From NCBI GenBank assembly GCA_002297665.1, contig DBMS01000201.1, forward strand, positions 1 to 10,415: a stretch of DNA of 10,415 nt, given 5' to 3'. A model generated the notes under the pieces. The model ran no database searches and was not told where the DNA came from. It worked only from the letters and a program-made list of their open reading frames with translations. Made by a program: the position numbers and the translations under genes. The stretch is from Holophagaceae bacterium UBA692 (GTDB taxonomy: Bacteria; Acidobacteriota; Holophagae; Holophagales; Holophagaceae). Positions 6,311 through 10,415 of the stretch are shown here, piece by piece. Positions within the stretch are counted from its first letter, which is position 1. Each line of letters opens with the position of its first letter.

Positions 6311-6352
6311 GGCCTTCAAGGCCAGATTAGCCGGCCCGGATGCCGGGCCGGC
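6311..6352 (-). promoter_or_regulatory. Two hairpins in the rpsP-khpA spacer (possible attenuator or RNA-processing site)
   Basis: GCCGGCCCGG (6330-6339) and CCGGGCCGGC (6343-6352) form a perfect 10-bp stem with a 3-base loop. A second small hairpin, GGCCT/AGGCC, spans 6311-6323. On the minus strand the big stem is followed by TAATCTGG, which is too poor in T for a strong terminator. It lies inside the operon, where it could cause partial termination or protect the rpsP mRNA 3' end, allowing more S16 than KhpA/RimM. Confidence 0.55.
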
Positions 6353-6361
6353 GTGTCGAGC

Positions 6362-6604
6362 TTACAGGATGGAATTCTTCTTGAAGAGTTCCAGGACGGT
6401 CTTGGAGGGCTGGGCGCCCTTGGCGATCCAGGCCTTGGCCTTCTCCGCGTCGATGCGCACGGTCTCGCCGTTCTGCGCGATGGGGTTGACGAAGCCCAGG
6501 ACCTCGATGGCGCGGCCGGTGGGGATGCGGTCGTTCTCGGACACGACGATGTGGTAGAAGGGCCGCTTCTTGGCGCCGTTGCGGGCGAGACGGATGGAAA
6601 GCAT
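6362..6604 (-). CDS. rpsP: 30S ribosomal protein S16
   Basis: The 80-residue product is a full-length bacterial S16: MLSIRLARNGAKKRPFYHIV at the start, then PTGRAIEVLGFVNP and the AEKAKAWIAKGAQPSKTVLE segment. S16 binds the 5' and central domains of 16S rRNA early in 30S assembly. A strong ribosome binding site, AAGGAGT, lies 5 bases upstream of ATG 6604. The gene follows ffh by only 34 bases and precedes khpA, the common order in many phyla. Hairpins lie in the spacer just downstream. Confidence 0.97.
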   Translation of the reverse strand: MLSIRLARNGAKKRPFYHIVVSENDRIPTGRAIEVLGFVNPIAQNGETVRIDAEKAKAWIAKGAQPSKTVLELFKKNSIL

Positions 6605-6638
6605 CGGGACTCCTTGGGTGTTGAAAGAAAAGTGCGGG

Positions 6639-7994
6639 TTAGAGTGAAAAGGGCGGGTTCTGCATGCCCTGCATGGCCTGCATCCGCTTCATGAAACCGG
6701 GGTTGTTCATCTGGCTCATCATCTTCTTCATCTGCAGGTACTGCTTTAGAAGCTGATTTATTTCGTGGACGGGCCGGCCGCAGCCCGCGGCGATGCGGCG
6801 CTTGCGCCGGGCGTCCAGGAGGTTGTGGTTCTGCCGCTCGCGCGGCGTCATGGAATTGAGGATGGCTTCCAGGTGCTTGATGCGCTTGTCCGTGGCCACG
6901 GACTCGATCTGCTCCTTCATCTTGCCCATGCCCGGCAGCATGCCGATGATCTTCTGCATGGAGCCCATCTTCTGGATCTGCTGGAACTGGCTCCGCATGT
7001 CCTCCAGGGTGAACTGGTTCTTCACCAGGCGCTGGGCCATGCGCTCGGCGTCCTTCTCGTCGATGGTGTCCTTGGCGTGCTCGATGAGGGTGAGGACGTC
7101 GCCCATGCCGAGGATGCGCTGGGCCATGCGGTCGGGGTGGAAGCGCTCGAAATCGTCCAGCTTCTCGCCCGAACCCACGAACTTGATGGCGGTGCCGGTG
7201 ATGTGGCGGATGCTGAAGGCCGCGCCGCCCCGGGTGTCGCCGTCCGCCTTGGTGAGGATGACGCCGGTGGTGGCCAGCTTCTCGTGGAAGGCCCCCGCTG
7301 AGCGCACGGCGTCCTGGCCGGTCATGGCGTCGGCCACGAAGAGGATCTCGGTGGGGCCGCAGGCGTCCTTGATGGCCGCCAGCTCGTTCATCAGGGTCTC
7401 GTCAAGGTGCAAGCGGCCGGCCGTGTCCAGGATGACCACGTCCCAGCCCTTGAGGGCCGCTTCCTGCACGGCGGTCCTGCAGATGGCCACCGGCTCCATG
7501 GACTCGGTGCGCAGGCTGGGCACCCCGGCGTCCCGGGCCACCACGTGCAGCTGCTCGATGGCCGCGGGGCGGTACACGTCCGCGGGCACCAGGAGGGGAG
7601 AACAACCGTTCTTCTTGAGGTATTTGGCGAGCTTGCCGCAGGTGGTGGTCTTGCCCGAGCCCTGCAGGCCCACCATCATCACCACCGTGGGGGGCTTGGG
7701 GGCCATGTCCAGGGGGCGTTCGGGAGCCTGGCCGCCCATGATGGCGGTGAGTTCCTGGTAAACGACGTCGATGAACTGCTGGGCCGGGTTGAGGCCATTC
7801 AACACCTCGACCCCCAGGGCCTTCTCCTTGACCCGCTGCAGGAAGGCCTTGGCCACCTGCACGTGCACGTCCGCTTCCAGGAGCGCCATGCGCACGTCCC
7901 GGAGGGCCTCCTCGATGTTCTTCTCGGACAGCCGGCTCTGCCCCCGGAGGGACTTCATGGCGCGGCTGAGTTTATCGGAAAGGGTTTCGAACAT
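6639..7994 (-). CDS. ffh: Signal recognition particle protein Ffh (SRP54)
   Basis: The 451-residue product has all domains of Ffh. The helical N domain covers about 1-90. The G domain covers about 98-300, with GLQGSGKTT (109-117), DVYRPAA (139-145), DTAGR (190-194) and TKAD (248-251). A Met-rich M domain follows, with the RNA-binding ARRKRRIAAGCG element and MKKMMSQM near the end. Ffh with its RNA binds signal sequences on ribosomes and delivers them to FtsY at the membrane. In the RNA-binding element Cys405 stands where most homologues have Ser (GSG). ATG 7994 (MFETLSDKLSRAM) is the canonical start; a longer frame to 8054 has no family support. The ribosome binding site is weak (GGGA). No SRP RNA gene was seen next to it. 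Confidence 0.97.
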   Translation of the reverse strand: MFETLSDKLSRAMKSLRGQSRLSEKNIEEALRDVRMALLEADVHVQVAKAFLQRVKEKALGVEVLNGLNPAQQFIDVVYQELTAIMGGQAPERPLDMAPKPPTVVMMVGLQGSGKTTTCGKLAKYLKKNGCSPLLVPADVYRPAAIEQLHVVARDAGVPSLRTESMEPVAICRTAVQEAALKGWDVVILDTAGRLHLDETLMNELAAIKDACGPTEILFVADAMTGQDAVRSAGAFHEKLATTGVILTKADGDTRGGAAFSIRHITGTAIKFVGSGEKLDDFERFHPDRMAQRILGMGDVLTLIEHAKDTIDEKDAERMAQRLVKNQFTLEDMRSQFQQIQKMGSMQKIIGMLPGMGKMKEQIESVATDKRIKHLEAILNSMTPRERQNHNLLDARRKRRIAAGCGRPVHEINQLLKQYLQMKKMMSQMNNPGFMKRMQAMQGMQNPPFSL

Positions 7995-8041
7995 GGGTCC
8001 CAAAGACAGGCAGAGCCATCCCAGCGTGGGATGAACCCATG
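7992..8041 (-). promoter_or_regulatory. Nested inverted repeats around the ffh start codon
   Basis: An outer pair, CATGGGT (7992-7998) and ACCCATG (8035-8041), includes the ffh ATG in one arm; a T-G wobble and a C-G pair extend it. Inside, CATCCCA (8017-8023) and TGGGATG (8027-8033) form a second perfect hairpin with a 3-base loop. If transcription starts upstream of 8041, the leader could fold so that the start codon is paired. If it starts near 8035, only the inner hairpin is in the RNA. Confidence 0.5.
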
Positions 8042-8070
8042 ATCTTAGCGCCAAAGCGGCTGGGACTCAA
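8042..8070 (-). promoter_or_regulatory. Candidate promoter of the ffh operon
   Basis: On the minus strand TTGAGT (8070-8065) is separated by 17 bases from TAAGAT (8047-8042). Each hexamer matches the sigma-70 consensus at 4 of 6 positions, and the spacing is ideal. The expected start site is near 8035, about 40 bases upstream of the ffh ATG. Confidence 0.45.
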
Positions 8071-8104
8071 TGGAAAGGCAAGGAACTCACGATCCGTGCC
8101 AGAA

Positions 8105-8125
8105 TGTCGACTCCGGGAGTCGACA
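8105..8125 (+). promoter_or_regulatory. Perfect inverted repeat covering the ribosome binding site of the YyaL-like gene
   Basis: TGTCGACTCC (8105-8114) and GGAGTCGACA (8116-8125) are exact inverse complements around a single G. The ATG begins at the very next base. The ribosome binding site GGGAG (8115-8119) lies in the right arm, 6 bases from the ATG. In RNA a 9-bp stem with a CGG loop would hide it. In DNA it is a good dimeric-repressor operator. A weak -10-like CAGAAT lies at 8100-8105. Confidence 0.6.
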
Positions 8126-10090
8126 ATGGCCAACCGCCTCGCCCACGCCACCAGCCCCTACCTGCTCCAGCATGCCCGCAATCCCGTGGCATGGAACCCC
8201 TGGGACGCCGAGGCCCTGGAACGGGCCCGGGCGGAGGACAAGCCCATCTTCCTCAGCATCGGCTACAGCGCCTGCCACTGGTGCCACGTGATGGAACGGG
8301 AGTCCTTCGAGGACCCTGCGGTGGCCGAGGTGCTCAACGCCCGCTTCATCCCGGTCAAGGTGGACCGGGAGGAGCGCCCGGACCTGGACGACCTCTACAT
8401 GGGCGCCGTGCAGGCCCTCACCGGCCGCGGCGGCTGGCCCATGAGCGTCTGGCTCACGCCCGACCTCAAGCCCTTCTACGGGGGGACCTACTTCCCCCCC
8501 ACGCCCCGCCACGGCCTGCCGGCCTTCCTGCAGCTCCTGGAAAGCATCGCCCGCGCCTGGACGGACCAGCGATCCGAACTGGAGGGCGACGCCGCGAGCC
8601 TCCTGGCCGCCCTGGACCGGGACCCGCCCCCCGCCGCGGCCCTGCCCACCCTCGACCCGGTCCGCCGGGCCCTGGAGACCCTGGAGCGCAGCTTCGACCC
8701 GACCTGGGGCGGCTTCGGCCCGGCCCCCAAGTTCCCGCAGCCCACCGGCCTGGAGCTGCTGCTGCGCCACGGGTCCCCGGCGGACCGGGCCCGGGGCCTC
8801 AAGACCCTGGACGCCATGGCCGAAGGGGGGATCTTCGACCACCTGGGGGGCGGCTTCGCGCGCTACAGCGTGGACGCCAGGTGGCTGGTGCCCCACTTCG
8901 AGAAGATGCTCTACGACAACGCCCTGCTGGCCCCGTGCTACCTGGAGGCCTTCCAGCTCACCGGCGAGCCCCGGTACCGGGAAACCGCCGTGGCCACCCT
9001 GGACTACCTGCTCCGGGACCTGCGGGACCCGGCGGGGGGCTTCCACTCCAGCGAGGACGCCGACAGCGAGGGGGAGGAAGGCCGCTTCTACGTCTTCACC
9101 CCCGCGGAGATCGAAGGGGTCCTGGGCCCGGACGCCGCGCGCTTCTGCCGGGCCTACGGCGTCACCCCCCAGGGCTGCTTCGAGCACGGAGCGAGCGTCC
9201 TGCACCGCTTCGAGGCCCGGGACGCCGCGGTGGAGGACGCCCTGCGGGCCAAGGTGCTGGCCTTCCGGAACACCCGGGTGCGCCCCGGGAAGGACGACAA
9301 GGTGCTGGCGGCCTGGAACGGCCTGGCCCTCAGCGCCTTCGCCCGCGGCTACCAGGCGCTGGGCGAGGCCCGGTACCTGGAGGCGGCGGTGACCCTGGCG
9401 GACTTCCTGCGGGCCGAACTGTGGCGGGACGGGGGCCTCCTGCGCACCTGGCGCCGGGGCCGGGGGCACACGCCCGGCTTCCTGGAGGACTACGGGGCCG
9501 TGGCCTGCGGGCTGGTGGACCTGTACGAGGCGGGATTCGACGCCCGGCGCCTGCGGTGGGCCTTCGAACTGGGGGAGATCCTCCTGGAGCGGTTCCAGGA
9601 CCCCGAAGGCGGGTTTTTCGCAAGCACGAGCCGCCCGGACCTCCTGGTGCGCCAGAAGCCCCTCCAGGACGGCGCGGTGCCCTCGGGCAACACGCTCGCG
9701 GCCCGGGCCCTCCTGGCCCTGGCCCGGCACTTCGGCCACGCGCCGTTCCGCCAGGCGGCCGAAGGGGCCCTGCGGGCCGCGGCCCCCCTCCTGGAACGGG
9801 CCCCGGCGGCGGTGACGGGCATGGCGGGCGTCCTGGCGTCGGCCCTGGATCCCGGCCCTGAACTGGTCATCGCCGGGGACCCCGCGGACCCCCGGGTGCG
9901 GGCCCTGGTGGACCGGGCCCACCGGGCCCGGCGGGTGGCCGGGGTCCTGTCCCTGGCGGCGGCCGACCCCACCCTGCCCCTCCACCGGGACCGGGTCTCG
10001 GCGGAGCCGGCCGCCTTCCTCTGCCGGAACGGGGCCTGCCTCGCCCCCCTCACGGATCCGGACCAGCTGACGAACGTGTTGACAACTTGA
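8126..10090 (+). CDS. Thioredoxin-domain protein of the YyaL / SSP411 (SPATA20, DUF255) family
   Basis: The 654-residue product belongs to the YyaL/SSP411 family. The N-terminal thioredoxin-like domain (about 1-165) opens with the family signature HATSPYLLQHARNPVAWNPW. Its CxxC site is in SIGYSACHWCHVMERESF (C50, C53), and RGGWPMSVWLTPDLKPFYGG follows. The rest is an alpha/alpha-toroid like that of glycan-processing enzymes, with PKFPQPTGLELLLRH, LYDNALL, GGFHSSEDADSEGEEGRFYV and NGLALSAFARGYQALG. The length is slightly under the usual 670-700. The biochemical role of the family is not settled; thiol chemistry combined with a sugar-epimerase-like fold is inferred from structure. No signal peptide is present, so it is probably cytoplasmic. 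ATG 8126 fits the family start; the open extension to 8039 does not. The gene is divergent from ffh. Confidence 0.93.
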   Translation: MANRLAHATSPYLLQHARNPVAWNPWDAEALERARAEDKPIFLSIGYSACHWCHVMERESFEDPAVAEVLNARFIPVKVDREERPDLDDLYMGAVQALTGRGGWPMSVWLTPDLKPFYGGTYFPPTPRHGLPAFLQLLESIARAWTDQRSELEGDAASLLAALDRDPPPAAALPTLDPVRRALETLERSFDPTWGGFGPAPKFPQPTGLELLLRHGSPADRARGLKTLDAMAEGGIFDHLGGGFARYSVDARWLVPHFEKMLYDNALLAPCYLEAFQLTGEPRYRETAVATLDYLLRDLRDPAGGFHSSEDADSEGEEGRFYVFTPAEIEGVLGPDAARFCRAYGVTPQGCFEHGASVLHRFEARDAAVEDALRAKVLAFRNTRVRPGKDDKVLAAWNGLALSAFARGYQALGEARYLEAAVTLADFLRAELWRDGGLLRTWRRGRGHTPGFLEDYGAVACGLVDLYEAGFDARRLRWAFELGEILLERFQDPEGGFFASTSRPDLLVRQKPLQDGAVPSGNTLAARALLALARHFGHAPFRQAAEGALRAAAPLLERAPAAVTGMAGVLASALDPGPELVIAGDPADPRVRALVDRAHRARRVAGVLSLAAADPTLPLHRDRVSAEPAAFLCRNGACLAPLTDPDQLTNVLTT

Positions 10091-10107
10091 TGAATGGCAC
10101 CTACTTT
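10079..10107 (+). promoter_or_regulatory. Candidate sigma-70 promoter upstream of the kinase gene
   Basis: Perfect TTGACA (10079-10084), overlapping the last codons of the upstream gene, is followed 17 bases later by TACTTT (10102-10107), which keeps T1, A2 and T6 of the -10. Transcription would start near 10114, giving a leader of about 53 bases. Confidence 0.45.
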
Positions 10108-10124
10108 TGGACGTCGCCGGATTC

Positions 10125-10146
10125 ATGACTCCTACGGTCATATAAT
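10125..10146 (+). promoter_or_regulatory. Second -10 element with overlapping inverted repeat before the kinase gene
   Basis: A perfect TATAAT lies at 10141-10146, 20 bases before the kinase ATG, but has no good -35 at 16-18 bases (CGGATT or neighbours). Just upstream, ATGAC (10125-10129) and GTCAT (10137-10141) form an inverted repeat with a 7-base spacer that touches the -10. This fits a regulator-controlled promoter; the element is short and could be chance. Confidence 0.35.
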
Positions 10147-10166
10147 TCCCGGCCCGGGAGTCGGCC

Positions 10167-10415
10167 ATGGCCCAACCCAGCACCCGTCCCGCCTGGGTCG
10201 AGACCGGAAAGAAGGACGGACGCTACGTGCTGGGCCCCCTCCTGGGGCACGGAGGCATGGGCGACGTGGTCGAGGCCTGGGACACCCTCCTGGGGCGGGT
10301 GGTGGCCCTGAAGATCCTCAACCACCTGGAACCCGCGGCCATGGTGCGCTTCATGCACGAGGCCCAGCTCCAGGCCAAGCTCGAGCACCCCAACATCTGC
10401 CGGATCTACGACATC
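10167..10415 (+). CDS. Hanks-type serine/threonine protein kinase, N-terminal fragment (cut by window edge)
   Basis: Only the first 83 codons are present; the frame is open at the window end. They encode the start of a eukaryotic-like kinase domain after an 18-residue lead. The glycine-rich ATP loop is GHGGMG (27-32), the ATP-anchoring lysine is K49 in VVALKIL, and E65 in FMHEAQ is the likely helix-C glutamate. HPNICRIYDI follows. This is the PknB-like pattern, abundant in Acidobacteriota and Myxococcota. The catalytic HRD and DFG motifs, and any transmembrane or sensor part, lie outside the window. GGGAG (10156-10160) is 6 bases upstream of the ATG, which is therefore well supported. The gene is in the same direction as the YyaL-like gene, 76 bases after its stop, but has promoter-like elements of its own. 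Confidence 0.92.
   Translation, partial: MAQPSTRPAWVETGKKDGRYVLGPLLGHGGMGDVVEAWDTLLGRVVALKILNHLEPAAMVRFMHEAQLQAKLEHPNICRIYDI

Noticed and set aside
5028..6557. Plus-strand open frame of 509 codons across rimM, khpA and rpsP
   Set aside because: It is antisense to three recognised genes and its residues are low-complexity.
7995..8125. Possible SRP (4.5S) RNA gene beside ffh
   Set aside because: The spacer has hairpins, but the conserved SRP RNA apical sequence with its GGAA tetraloop and AGCAG-type asymmetric loop was not found.
8087..10183. Long minus-strand open frame (698 codons) and a plus-strand shifted frame (8104-9861) over the YyaL-like gene
   Set aside because: Both are compositional shadows of the conserved 654-residue gene; neither shows a domain or a good start.
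1..10415. tRNA, rRNA, CRISPR arrays, transposons, phage or defence genes
   Set aside because: No cloverleaf, spaced repeat, transposase-like or defence-like sequence was seen; the gene content is chromosomal housekeeping and regulation.

Overview
The window is about 70% G+C and holds ten protein genes on both strands, two of them cut by the window edges. No tRNA, rRNA, CRISPR array, insertion sequence or phage gene was recognised. The style of several proteins suggests an Acidobacteriota genome, perhaps a Holophaga/Geothrix relative: an envelope protein with a YLTYVLWAVSPQGR-like beta domain followed by an Ala-rich coiled coil, a Hanks kinase with a HPNICRIYD stretch, and Fis-type sigma-54 activators. 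This placement is an inference from protein style, not from a search.

Left part (1-3948). A minus-strand envelope protein with a signal peptide, probably OmpA-like, runs off the left edge. Divergent from it is a plus-strand cluster: a hemolysin III/TrhA-type seven-helix membrane protein, a 245-residue protein that looks like a decayed sigma-54 activator (no Walker lysine, no GAFTGA loop, intact Fis-type helix-turn-helix), and a complete NtrC-class response regulator. The first two genes share a TGATG stop/start, and the third follows after 23 bases. No partner histidine kinase is visible.

Middle part (3945-5542). A secreted protein of unknown function with a 15-serine run lies tail to tail with the response regulator; their stop codons overlap. 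An AT-rich island at about 4763-4800 carries a near-consensus promoter with a palindrome in its spacer, facing a second unrecognised gene. That gene's reading frame runs past two hairpins and into the antisense of rimM.

Right part (5457-10415). The minus-strand operon ffh - rpsP - khpA - rimM serves protein targeting and ribosome assembly. It ends at rimM, without the trmD and rplS that often follow. Divergent from ffh is a YyaL/SSP411-type protein with a thioredoxin-fold N-terminal domain, whose start codon directly abuts a perfect 10-bp inverted repeat containing its ribosome binding site. The window closes with the first 83 codons of a serine/threonine protein kinase, preceded by its own promoter-like elements.

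Most of the window is ordinary chromosomal housekeeping. The best leads for something undescribed are the decayed sigma-54 activator coupled to a real one, the palindrome that covers the ribosome binding site at 8105-8125, and the dyad around the ffh start codon.
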